From Amycolatopsis nigrescens CSC17Ta-90 (lineage in GTDB: Bacteria; Actinomycetota; Actinomycetes; Mycobacteriales; Pseudonocardiaceae): DNA of 64,000 bases. The notes under the pieces were generated by a model. It saw only the letters and a program-made list of their open reading frames with translations. It had not been told where the DNA came from and made no database searches. Of this stretch, positions 40,334 to 48,225 are shown in pieces (the stretch's first letter is position 1; each line of letters opens with the position of its first letter). Location of the stretch: NCBI RefSeq assembly GCF_000384315.1, contig NZ_ARVW01000001.1, forward strand, positions 2,179,746 through 2,243,745, in the 5' to 3' direction. A program made the translations under genes and the position numbers.

Positions 40334-42430
40334 CTAACCTCGTCCGGCGGCGCGGACCACCGCGAGCACCTCGGCGCCGAAGCGCTCCAGCTTGGTCGCG
40401 CCGATCCCCGAGATGGAGACGAGCGCACCGTCGTCGGCAGGCCGCTGCTCGGCGATGGCGACCAGCGTGGCGTCCGTGAACACCACGAACGGCGGCACCT
40501 TCAGCTCCCTGGAACGGTCGCTGCGCCAGGACTTCAGCCGCTCCAACAACTCCTCATCCACATTGGAGGGGCACCTGGCGCACCGGCCGAGCTTCACCTC
40601 CAGGGTCGCGGTCAGTCCGCCGCCGCAGACCCGGCACCGGGCGGTCGCGCCGCCGAAGGTCTTGCCCTGCGCGCGGGCGACCCGCGCCGCCGGATGGTCC
40701 TCCGGGATCAGCCCGTAGAGGAACCGGCTGCGACGCCGGTGCCGCCGGCCGCCGGCGTTGCGCGAAAGCGCCCAGGTCAAGGACAAGTGCTCCCGCGCCC
40801 TGGTCACTCCGACGTAGAAGAGCCTGCGCTCCTCTTCGATCGCGCTGTCGTCACCGTCCGCGTGCTGAATCGGTACCGTGCCCTCGGCCAGGCCGACCAG
40901 GAACACGGCATCCCACTCCAGGCCCTTCGCCGCGTGCAGGGACGCCAGCGTGACGCCCTCGACGGTCGGCGGGTGCTGCGCGGCGGCGCGTTGCTCCAGC
41001 TCGGCGACATAGCGGGCCAGGTCGGCGTCCTGCACGGTCGCGGCGAGTTCCTCGGCCAACTCGACCAGGGAGAGCAACGCGTCCCAGCGTTCCTTCGCGG
41101 CGCCGCCCGGCGGCGGCTGCTCGGTCAGGCCGACCCCGGCGAGCGCCGTCCGGACCTGCTCGACGACGTCCGCCCCGGACGGCCGGGAGGTCGCCACGCG
41201 CAGCGCGCTGATCGCCTGCCGGACCTCCTTGCGCGCGAAGAACCGCTCACCGCCGCGGACAAGGTAGGGAATGTCCAATTCGGACAGTGCCTGCTCGTAT
41301 GCCTCCGACTGCGCGTTGACCCGGTAGAGCACGGCGATCTGGCTGGCGGGTACCCCGGCATCGAGCAGCTGCCGGATCCGGCCCGCCACCGCGACGGCTT
41401 CGGCCGGCTCGTCGTCGTACTCGGCGAACCGCGGCTCGGGGCCGTCCGGGCGTTGGCCGATCAGCTGCAGCCGGGAGCCGGCCGGGCGGCCGCGGGCGGC
41501 ACCGATCACCTTGTTCGCCAGCGACACCACCTGCGGGGTGGACCGGTAGTCCCGCTCCAGCCGGACCACGGTGGCCTCCGGGAAGCGCCGGGTGAACTCC
41601 AGCAACGGGCGCGGCGACGCGCCGCCGAACGAGTAGATCGTCTGGTTGGCGTCGCCAACCACCGTGAGATCGTCGCGGCCACCGAGCCAGGCGTTCAGCA
41701 GCCGCTGCTGGAGCGGGGTCACGTCCTGGTACTCGTCCACCACGAAACAGCGGTAGCGGTCCCGGAACTCGGTCGCCACGTCGCCGTGCTCCTCCAGTAC
41801 GGCCGTGGTGTGCAGCAGCAGGTCGTCGAAGTCCAGTACCTGCGCGGAGTTCTTGATCTTCTCGTAGTTGCGGTAGACCTCCGCCACCTGCGCGGCAGGC
41901 GCCGGGGTGTCACGCTGAGTCCTGGCCGCCACCGCCGGGTAGTCGTCCGGACTGACCAGGGTGGCCTTCGCCCACTCGATCTCACTCGCCAGATCCCGCA
42001 GCACCTCGGCCTCGGTCGCGACCCCGGCCCGGTTCGCGGCCTGCGCGACGAGCCGGAGCTTGCCTTCGAGCAGATCCCACAGCCGGTCGCCGACCACCCT
42101 CGGCCAGAAGTACCTCAGCTGCCGCCTTGCCGCGGCGTGGAAGGTGAGGGCCTGCGCCCCGTCCACCCCGAGCCCGCGCAGCCGGGCGCGCATCTCCCCC
42201 GCCGCCCGCGCGGTGAAGGTGACCGCGAGTACCTGACCGGCGGCAACATGGCCGGACTGGATCAGGTGCGCGATGCGATGGGTGATCGTGCGGGTCTTGC
42301 CGGTGCCTGCACCGGCCAGCACGCACACCGGGCCGCGTGGCGCGCTCGCGGCCGCCAGCTGCTCCGGGTCGAGGCCGTCCAGCAGCCCGGGCCTGGTCGA
42401 AAACGCAGCGGAAGAAACAGCACTACCCAC
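40334..42430 (-). CDS. uvrD2: ATP-dependent DNA helicase UvrD2
   Basis: 698-aa SF1 helicase of the actinobacterial UvrD2 class. Walker A GAGTGKT (40-46), [12 protein letters not shown] (motif II), [13 protein letters not shown] (motif III) and [10 protein letters not shown] (motif VI) are intact. The tetracysteine block CRVCGG...CARCP (about 577-596) and a C-terminal HRDC domain (about 610-690) are diagnostic of UvrD2, which is essential in mycobacteria. GTG start. It lies beside whiB7 as in M. tuberculosis. Confidence 0.95.
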   Translation of the reverse strand: MGSAVSSAAFSTRPGLLDGLDPEQLAAASAPRGPVCVLAGAGTGKTRTITHRIAHLIQSGHVAAGQVLAVTFTARAAGEMRARLRGLGVDGAQALTFHAAARRQLRYFWPRVVGDRLWDLLEGKLRLVAQAANRAGVATEAEVLRDLASEIEWAKATLVSPDDYPAVAARTQRDTPAPAAQVAEVYRNYEKIKNSAQVLDFDDLLLHTTAVLEEHGDVATEFRDRYRCFVVDEYQDVTPLQQRLLNAWLGGRDDLTVVGDANQTIYSFGGASPRPLLEFTRRFPEATVVRLERDYRSTPQVVSLANKVIGAARGRPAGSRLQLIGQRPDGPEPRFAEYDDEPAEAVAVAGRIRQLLDAGVPASQIAVLYRVNAQSEAYEQALSELDIPYLVRGGERFFARKEVRQAISALRVATSRPSGADVVEQVRTALAGVGLTEQPPPGGAAKERWDALLSLVELAEELAATVQDADLARYVAELEQRAAAQHPPTVEGVTLASLHAAKGLEWDAVFLVGLAEGTVPIQHADGDDSAIEEERRLFYVGVTRAREHLSLTWALSRNAGGRRHRRRSRFLYGLIPEDHPAARVARAQGKTFGGATARCRVCGGGLTATLEVKLGRCARCPSNVDEELLERLKSWRSDRSRELKVPPFVVFTDATLVAIAEQRPADDGALVSISGIGATKLERFGAEVLAVVRAAGRG

Positions 42431-42495
42431 CGCCGCATCCTCGCAGAGGGGGCCGAGCGGACCTAGGGTGCCACCCCGGCCGTATCCTGGGATGT

Positions 42496-43224
42496 ATGGC
42501 GGGAAAGCAGGACAAAGAGGCTGCCAAGCAGGCCAAGAAGCAGAAGCGCGCGGCGAGCAAGGCTAAACGCGGGCAGATCTTCGAAGCGTTCAAGATGCAG
42601 CGCAAAGAGGACAAAGCGCTCATCCCGTGGATGCTCGGATCCATCCTGGTCGTCACCGCCGTGGTGTTCGGCATCGGGCTCCTGCTCGGCATGCAGTGGG
42701 CGCTGCTGCCGGTCGGCATCATGCTGGGCCTGCTCGCGGCGGTCATCATCTTCGGCCGCCGGGTGCAGAAGACGGTGTACCGGAAGGCCGACGGCCAGCC
42801 CGGTGCCGCGGCATGGGCGCTGGACAACCTGCGCGGCAAATGGCGGGTGACCCAGACCGTCGCGGCCACCACCCAGCTCGACGCGGTGCACCGGGTGCTC
42901 GGCGGGCCGGGCGTGGTGCTGGTCGCCGAGGGCGCTCCGCACCGGGTGAAGGGCCTGCTCGCGCAGGAGAAGAAGCGGGTGGCCAGGCTGGTCGGCGAGA
43001 CGCCGATCTACGACGTGGTCATCGGTCACGAAGAAGGCCAGGTTCCGCTGCGCAAGCTGCAGGGCTACCTGATGAAGCTGCCCCGCAACATGAAGCCCGC
43101 CCAGGTGGACGCGCTGGAGGCCAAGCTGGCCGCGCTGGGCAACCGCGGCGCGGCGATGCCGAAGGGGCCGATGCCCCAGGGCGCCAAGATGCGCAACGTC
43201 CAGCGCACCATCCGCCGCCGCTGA
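42496..43224 (+). CDS. DUF4191 membrane protein
   Basis: 242-aa conserved actinobacterial protein. A highly charged Lys-rich N-terminus (about 1-35) precedes two transmembrane helices (about 50-92) and a cytoplasmic domain ([40 protein letters not shown]). Function unknown. Together with RDD and glnA1 it reproduces the Rv2219-Rv2220 order. ATG lies 7 nt after TATCCT with no ribosome site, so it is leaderless. Confidence 0.9.
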   Translation: MAGKQDKEAAKQAKKQKRAASKAKRGQIFEAFKMQRKEDKALIPWMLGSILVVTAVVFGIGLLLGMQWALLPVGIMLGLLAAVIIFGRRVQKTVYRKADGQPGAAAWALDNLRGKWRVTQTVAATTQLDAVHRVLGGPGVVLVAEGAPHRVKGLLAQEKKRVARLVGETPIYDVVIGHEEGQVPLRKLQGYLMKLPRNMKPAQVDALEAKLAALGNRGAAMPKGPMPQGAKMRNVQRTIRRR

Positions 43225-43231
43225 TCTTCGC

Positions 43232-43265
43232 TGCGCTGATCGGCACACACCGGCCGATCAGCGCA
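43232..43265. terminator. Bidirectional hairpin terminator between DUF4191 and RDD genes
   Basis: 12-bp perfect arms TGCGCTGATCGG / CCGATCAGCGCA with a 10-nt loop, between convergent genes and covering the RDD stop codon. Confidence 0.7.
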
Positions 43266-43737
43266 GGCGTACCACCACGGTGCCGGTCAGCCGGTCCAGC
43301 CAGCTCCGGCCGTCGGCGTCGCGCACCGCCGCCGGAATGAGCAAGAAGGTCAGCGCGGCACGGACCAAAGCGCGCCACGGGCCGACCATCGCGACCCCGT
43401 CCAGCCTGCCGACCCGCACCCCGACAGCGGCCATGCCCGGCGTGAAGCCGAAGAACGTGACCGGCACCACCGTAATCACCACCCAGACGGCGAGCGCCCA
43501 CAGGTTGTAGTCCTGCATCGCCGCCGGGTCGTTGAACACCGGACGCCGGAACAACGAAGTCACCAGGGAAGCCAGCGCCAGGTCGAGCACCAGTGCCAGC
43601 AGCCTGCCGCCGCCGCCCGCGGCCGAGCCAACACCACTCTCCGGCAGGCCGAGCCGCTCACCCCGCCACCGCTGCGGTTCCTCGTCGCCAAGCCCTCCGG
43701 CCGGCTTGGACAGCCACTCACCGGTCCATCTCGCCAC
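43258..43737 (-). CDS. RDD-family membrane protein
   Basis: 159-aa protein with the RDD motif region (GGGGRLLALVLDLALASL), three transmembrane helices and the F-G-TPGM loop (FFGFTPGMAAVGVRV). A GTG start (VARWTGEWLSKP) lies 6 nt after TACCCT, so it is leaderless. Function unknown; a small neighbour of glnA in actinobacteria. Divergent from glnA1. Confidence 0.88.
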   Translation of the reverse strand: MARWTGEWLSKPAGGLGDEEPQRWRGERLGLPESGVGSAAGGGGRLLALVLDLALASLVTSLFRRPVFNDPAAMQDYNLWALAVWVVITVVPVTFFGFTPGMAAVGVRVGRLDGVAMVGPWRALVRAALTFLLIPAAVRDADGRSWLDRLTGTVVVRLR

Positions 43738-43805
43738 CCATCCAGGGTATGCGGCTGGCGCCGAGGTCGTTCGCCCTGGTCCACTACCCGATATCCACCC
43801 ATCCG

Positions 43806-43843
43806 TTAACACCGGCGAAACATACGGGTGACGGTCGGGCAAC
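43806..43843 (+). promoter_or_regulatory. GlnR box upstream of glnA1
   Basis: TTAAC-N6-GAAAC-N6-GTGAC-N6-GCAAC: four 5-mers at exact 6-nt spacing that match the actinobacterial GlnR consensus GTnAC-N6-GAAAC (twice) with one or two deviations. It lies 67 nt upstream of the glnA GTG. Predicts GlnR control in response to nitrogen limitation. Confidence 0.75.
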
Positions 43844-43910
43844 ACCGCGCTTTTAGCGTGAGCCGAAGAGAGTACTACCTCAGGCAGAGAAGACGAAGGA
43901 GTTACCGAGG

Positions 43911-45335
43911 GTGTCCACTACTCCAGACGATATCCAGCGCCTGATCACCGACGAAGATGTGGAGTTCGTCGACGTCAGGTTCTGTGACCTCCCGGGCGTT
44001 ATGCAGCACTTCACCGTGCCCGCGAAGGCTTTCGACAATGACGCCTACGAAGAGGGTCTGGCCTTCGATGGCTCCTCGGTACGCGGTTTCCAGTCCATCC
44101 ACGAATCGGACATGCTGCTGCTGCCCGACGCCGCGACGGCGCGCATCGACCCGTTCCGCAAGGCGAAGACGCTGTCGCTCAACTTCTTCGTGCACGACCC
44201 GTTCACCCGTGAGCCCTACAGCCGCGACCCGCGCAACATCGCGCGCAAGGCCGAGCAGTACATCGCCGAGTACGGCGTAGCGGACTCCGTGTTCTTCGGT
44301 CCTGAGGCCGAGTTCTACATCTTCGACTCGATCCGCTTCGACTCGGCCGAGAACGGCGCGTTCCACGAGATCGACTCCGTCGAGGGCTGGTGGAACACCG
44401 GCGCCGATGAAGAGGGCGGCAACCGCGGGTACAAGACCAAGTTCAAGGGCGGCTACTTCCCGGTCCCGCCGGTCGACCACTTCGCCGACCTGCGCGACGA
44501 GATCGTGCGGAAGCTGACCGGCTCCGGTTTCGAGATCGAGCGGGCCCACCACGAGGTCGGCACCGGCGGCCAGACCGAGATCAACTACAAGTTCAACACG
44601 CTGCTGCACGCGGCCGACGACCTGCAGTTGTTCAAGTACATCGTGAAGAACACCGTCTGGGAGAACGGCAAGACGGCGACCTTCATGCCGAAGCCCCTCT
44701 ACGGCGACAACGGCTCGGGCATGCACTGCCACCAGTCGCTGTGGAAGGACGGCACGCCGCTGTTCCACGACGAGTCCGGTTACGCGGGCCTTTCGGACAC
44801 CGCACGGCACTACATCGGCGGTCTGCTGCGGCACGCACCGAGCCTGTTGGCCTTCACCAACCCGACGGTGAACTCGTACCACCGCCTGGTGCCCGGCTTC
44901 GAGGCGCCGGTCAGCCTGGTGTACTCGCAGCGCAACCGCTCCGCCTGCGTGCGGATCCCGATCACCGGCAACAACCCGAAGGCCAAGCGGGCCGAGTTCC
45001 GCTGCCCGGACTCCTCGGGCAACCCCTACCTCGCGTTCTCCGCGATGATGATGGCCGGCCTGGACGGGATCAAGAACAAGATCGAGCCGCCGGAGCCGAT
45101 CGACAAGGACCTCTACGAGCTGCCGCCCGAGGAGGCCAAGAACGTCAAGCTGGTGCCGAGCGACCTCGGCACCGTGCTGGACACCCTGGAGGCCGACCAC
45201 GACTACCTGCTCGAAGGTGGCGTGTTCACACCGGACGTGATCGAGACCTGGATCGGTTTCAAGCGCGAGAACGAGATCGACCCGCTGCGGCTGCGCCCGC
45301 ACCCGTACGAGTTCGCGCTGTACTACGACGTGTAA
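43911..45335 (+). CDS. glnA: Glutamine synthetase type I (GlnA1)
   Basis: 474-aa GS-I that makes glutamine from glutamate, ammonia and ATP. It shows the N-terminal [20 protein letters not shown] latch, the DGSSVRGF loop, [23 protein letters not shown] and the adenylylation tyrosine Tyr402 in DLYELPPEE, so it is the GlnE-regulated housekeeping enzyme (compare GlnA2 at 60481). GTG start with AAGGAG upstream. A GlnR box (43806) precedes it and a T-rich terminator follows. glnE is nearby on the opposite strand. Confidence 0.98.
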   Translation: MSTTPDDIQRLITDEDVEFVDVRFCDLPGVMQHFTVPAKAFDNDAYEEGLAFDGSSVRGFQSIHESDMLLLPDAATARIDPFRKAKTLSLNFFVHDPFTREPYSRDPRNIARKAEQYIAEYGVADSVFFGPEAEFYIFDSIRFDSAENGAFHEIDSVEGWWNTGADEEGGNRGYKTKFKGGYFPVPPVDHFADLRDEIVRKLTGSGFEIERAHHEVGTGGQTEINYKFNTLLHAADDLQLFKYIVKNTVWENGKTATFMPKPLYGDNGSGMHCHQSLWKDGTPLFHDESGYAGLSDTARHYIGGLLRHAPSLLAFTNPTVNSYHRLVPGFEAPVSLVYSQRNRSACVRIPITGNNPKAKRAEFRCPDSSGNPYLAFSAMMMAGLDGIKNKIEPPEPIDKDLYELPPEEAKNVKLVPSDLGTVLDTLEADHDYLLEGGVFTPDVIETWIGFKRENEIDPLRLRPHPYEFALYYDV

Positions 45336-45357
45336 ACCCGCCGGGGAAACACCGAGC

Positions 45358-45406
45358 ACGCCGGCGGCGAGGAGTGGAATACACCCTCGTCGCCGGCGTT
45401 TCTTTT
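45358..45406 (+). terminator. Intrinsic terminator of glnA1
   Basis: 15-bp stem (45358-45372 / 45385-45399, one G-U-type mismatch) followed by TTCTTTT. The T-tail runs straight into the duplicated thioesterase segment at 45402. Confidence 0.75.
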
Positions 45407-45536
45407 ACTCCGAAGTGGACATCAGCTTCAGATCCATCAGCCCGATCGTGCAGGTGATCTCCGCGGAGAGCGTGCCGTCGAGCTTGTAGATGTTCGAGTC
45501 CATCTTGAACGTCTTGCCGGTGCCGAACTTGGTGTC
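45402..45536 (-). pseudogene. Duplicated 3' end of the thioesterase gene with a 60-bp internal deletion
   Basis: 135 nt matching 47742-47936 (the 3' end of the intact thioesterase gene at 47745-48176) in the same orientation, with one base change and an in-frame 60-nt deletion between short CAG repeats. It has no start codon or upstream part. With the intact copy it brackets the 2.2-kb insert 45537-47741 as direct repeats. Confidence 0.92.
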
Positions 45537-45553
45537 TGTCGAGGGATCCGCGA

Positions 45554-46029
45554 TCACGGCCGATGGCGGAAGCTGATACGCATCAGCCGACTGTCAGCCC
45601 AGGCTTCGAGCCGAGTCGGCCGGATGGTGCCGGGGTCGTGGGGCTGATTGAGATCCGCGACGATCTCCGCCAGCACGGCCTGGCGTTCAGCTGGGTCGGT
45701 GACAGGCGTGGCCAGTGCAGGCAGATCTGCACGGATCCCGTTTTGAGGTGGAAGGTGAAGTTGGGATTGGCGAGAAGGTTCGCATGCCAGTCGGTCGCGG
45801 CCCCGCCGGCGCCGCTGCACAGGTAGGTTTCGCCCGCAGCTCGGTAGAAGAAGATCTCGATGCGGCGTGCTCGGCCGGTACGGCGTCCCAGCGTCGTGAT
45901 GTCGATGATCCGTTCTCTGGTGCCCGCGGCGGGTGTGATCTCGATGGCTCGTCGGATGTGGTTGGGCAGGTGGGATAAAGACGCGTCCCGTGCGGAGTCG
46001 TTCGACCCGGTCGTGTCTGGAGTGCTCAT
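45554..46029 (-). pseudogene. Deazaflavin (F420)-dependent nitroreductase-family gene, frameshifted
   Basis: A Ddn/PF04075-like gene starting at ATG 46029, with IRRAIEITPAAGTRERIIDITTLGRRTGRARRIEIFFY and DWHANLLANPNFTFHLKTG intact. Near 45735-45744 the frame is lost by about one base. The true C-terminus (RADLPALATPVTDPAERQAVLAEIVADL ... RISFRHRP) continues in the next frame to 45554. Such proteins use F420H2 to reduce nitro-compounds or quinones. Its ATG overlaps the SDR stop (ATGA). A base-call error in the short homopolymer is the alternative. Confidence 0.8.
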
Positions 46030-46805
46030 GCGGTCTCGGCCTGGAGGGCGGGGCCGAGGAGGAGCCCACCGTCGATGACGTACTCCGACCCCGTGATGAA
46101 CGACGCGTCTGATGACGTGAGGAACAGGAGAAGCCGGGTGACGTCGGTCGGCTCCCCGAGCCGGGGAATGGCGAACGGCGCGGGTGAGTAGAAGTCGGCG
46201 ATTGCCGCGGTGGCGCCGACTGCTGGTTCGTGGATGAAGGGGGTCGCGATCACGCCGGGGTGGATGGTGTTCACGCGGATGTTGTCGCGGCCGAGTTCGA
46301 GTGCTGCCGTTTGGGTGAGTCCTCGCACGGCCCATTTGCTGGCGACGTACGGCGCGTAGTGTGCCGTGCCGCCCAGGGCCATGGTCGAGGCGATGTTGAC
46401 GATGGCTCCACCTGCAGCCCGGCGCAGAGCGGGAGTGGCGACCTTGATCCCGAGGAAGGTCCCGCTGACGTTGACGTCGAGGATGCGCGACCACGTGGCC
46501 TGGTCCGTGTTCTCGATCAGCGTCGGCGGGTTCTGGACGCCGGCGTTGTTGACGAGCACGTTCAGGGCGCCGAAGGCGCTCTCGGCGGCTTGCACAGCGG
46601 CGAACCACGAGCTTTCGTCCCTGACGTCGAGGCGGGTGAAGCGAGCACGAGTCCCGAGCTCGTCGACCAGAGCGGCGCCACGTTCGGCGTCGGTGCCTCC
46701 GATCACCACGTTCGCCCCCTCCGCGTGGAAGGCGCGTACGTGACTTGAGCCCTGACCGCCGGTCCCGCCGGTCACGAGCACGGTCTGATTGTCGAAGCGG
46801 GTCAT
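46026..46805 (-). CDS. Short-chain dehydrogenase/reductase
   Basis: 259-aa classical SDR. The cofactor motif TGGTGGQG (12-19), NNAG (86-89) and catalytic Ser140, Tyr153 and Lys157 (YAPYVASK) are all present. A hydrophobic dinucleotide-binding core and a standard length make it an active oxidoreductase of unknown substrate. ATG 46805 has GGAGG 8 nt upstream. It is divergent from the tetR gene and co-transcribed with the ddn-like pseudogene. Confidence 0.93.
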   Translation of the reverse strand: MTRFDNQTVLVTGGTGGQGSSHVRAFHAEGANVVIGGTDAERGAALVDELGTRARFTRLDVRDESSWFAAVQAAESAFGALNVLVNNAGVQNPPTLIENTDQATWSRILDVNVSGTFLGIKVATPALRRAAGGAIVNIASTMALGGTAHYAPYVASKWAVRGLTQTAALELGRDNIRVNTIHPGVIATPFIHEPAVGATAAIADFYSPAPFAIPRLGEPTDVTRLLLFLTSSDASFITGSEYVIDGGLLLGPALQAETA

Positions 46806-46860
46806 CAGAGGTTCCTCCGTGAACTGGTGACTTACCGGAACCATCAGCGATGAACACCCC

Positions 46861-46929
46861 GGTGGTGAGCCAGGTGACTCACCACCATTGACACTAGGTC
46901 GACGAAGATGGCGAGTCAAGCCACTCACC
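46861..46929. promoter_or_regulatory. Two TetR-type operators between SDR and tetR
   Basis: GGTGGTGAG-N8-CTCACCACC (46861-46886) has 9-bp perfect arms. GGCGAGTCAAGCCACTCACC (46910-46929) shares the half-sites GGYGAG and CTCACC. They cover the shared promoter region, as expected for TetR autoregulation with control of the SDR operon. Confidence 0.65.
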
Positions 46930-46944
46930 TCGTATGCTCCACCC

Positions 46945-47589
46945 ATGAGCAGCGTCCTGTCGGCGTACCACCAGCGTGTCGCCCAGGAGAAGCGCGCGCT
47001 GATCGTGACGGCGGCGACCGCACTGTTCCTCGAGCTGGGCTACGACCGGACGTCGCTGGCGCGGATCGCGGAGCGCTCGGGCGTTTCTCGGGCCACCTTG
47101 TTCAAGCAGTTCCCGAGCAAGGCCGCCCTATTTGACGCCATCGTCACCGAGTCCTGGTCAACGGCGGACGAGGACGATCCTCCGCCAGCAGGCAACGTCG
47201 TCGACGGCCTCACCACCATCGGTCGCCGTTACGCCGCGCTGTTGAGCCGCCCGCAGATGACCGACCTCTTCCGGATCGTCATCGCCGAGCTGCCGCGCTT
47301 CCCCGAGCTGGCCCATGCGCAGTTCTCACAAGGGAAGATGCCCTACTTCGAGTCCGTGCGCGGCTACCTGCTGGCCGAGCACGAGGCAGGAACGGTGCGG
47401 GTCGAGGACGTGGACCTCGCGGCCACCCAGTTCCTGGGCATGGTCTCCAACTACGTCTTCTGGCCGAAACTGCTCGTGCCGGGCTGGGAGGTGAGCGCCG
47501 CACGCGTCGCTCAGGTAGTCGACGAGGCCGTCCGCACCATCGCCGCCCGGTACGCCGCGACGGGACCAGGGGCGTCCACCAACGACTGA
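46945..47589 (+). CDS. TetR-family transcriptional regulator
   Basis: 214-aa regulator. The N-terminal helix-turn-helix (about 12-60: RALIVTAATALFLELGYDRTSLARIAERSGVSRATLFKQFPSKAALFDAI) is followed by an AefR-like C-terminal domain. An in-frame ATG 57 nt upstream is not needed; 46945 is the start after the operators. It probably represses the SDR/ddn operon and itself. Confidence 0.93.
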   Translation: MSSVLSAYHQRVAQEKRALIVTAATALFLELGYDRTSLARIAERSGVSRATLFKQFPSKAALFDAIVTESWSTADEDDPPPAGNVVDGLTTIGRRYAALLSRPQMTDLFRIVIAELPRFPELAHAQFSQGKMPYFESVRGYLLAEHEAGTVRVEDVDLAATQFLGMVSNYVFWPKLLVPGWEVSAARVAQVVDEAVRTIAARYAATGPGASTND

Positions 47590-47613
47590 GTCCCGCCGCC
47601 ACCAAAGGAGCTG

Positions 47614-47741
47614 ATGCCTAAGCAATCGGGGCCGTCGGTACCAAGGGCGTTCGCGGGGCATCCCGGGGCGGACACCGAAGAGGGATGGCCCAAGACCCGC
47701 AAGCCCAGCCCCCGCAGCTACACCCTCATCTGTGAAGAGCC
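47614..47741 (+). pseudogene. Truncated 5' fragment of an unknown gene at the right junction of the insert
   Basis: A gene start with a good site (AAAGGAG, ATG) that encodes MPKQSGPSVPRAFAGHPG... for about 43 residues, then stops abruptly at 47741 where the thioesterase homology begins. Beyond this the frame only reads antisense to the thioesterase. It marks the right-hand junction. Confidence 0.6.
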
Positions 47742-47744
47742 CTT

Positions 47745-48176
47745 TTACTCCGAAGTGGACATCAGCTTCAGGTCGAGGCCCGCGCTGACGAACCGGCCGT
47801 GCGGGTCGGCGACCAGCTTGCGCTTGTCCAGATCCATCAGCCCGATCGTGCAGGTGATCTCTGCGGAGAGCGTGCCGTCGAGCTTGTAGATGTTCGAGTC
47901 CATCTTGAACGTCTTGCCGGTGCCGAACTTGGTGTCGCAGGTGACCTCGACGACGTCGCCCGCCCGCAGCTCGCGGCGAAAGCTGATGTGCGACTCGAGC
48001 AGCACCGAGGCCACCCGATCCTTGGCGAACGCCTTCAGCCCGCCGGCCTGCTCGAACAGCTCGAGCCGGGCGACCTCGGCGTAGGAGTGGTACACGGCGT
48101 GGTTCAGGTGGCCAAGGGTGTCCAGCTCGTAGTGCCGCACCTTGATCTGCACCCGGAATGGTTCGCGCTCGGTCAC
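47745..48176 (-). CDS. Acyl-CoA thioesterase (4HBT hot-dog fold)
   Basis: 143-aa hot-dog thioesterase, with the YELDTLGHLNHAVYHSYAEVARLELFE helix (Asp near 17 is the usual 4HBT acid) and FRRELRAGDVVEVTC strand. The 3' 195 nt occur again as a shortened direct repeat at 45402-45536. Follows glnE by 49 nt and probably shares its transcript. Confidence 0.9.
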   Translation of the reverse strand: MTEREPFRVQIKVRHYELDTLGHLNHAVYHSYAEVARLELFEQAGGLKAFAKDRVASVLLESHISFRRELRAGDVVEVTCDTKFGTGKTFKMDSNIYKLDGTLSAEITCTIGLMDLDKRKLVADPHGRFVSAGLDLKLMSTSE

Positions 48177-48225
48177 GACCTCACCTTAAGCTCACCCGCC
48201 GGGCACGCAGCACCGGATGTGAGTT

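Noticed and set aside
37709..42466. A 1585-codon open frame on the plus strand through several genes
   Set aside because: It runs antisense or out of frame to AbiEi-like, methyltransferase, whiB7 and uvrD2 genes. Composition is Pro/Gly/Arg/Ala shadow typical of high-GC DNA, without domains.
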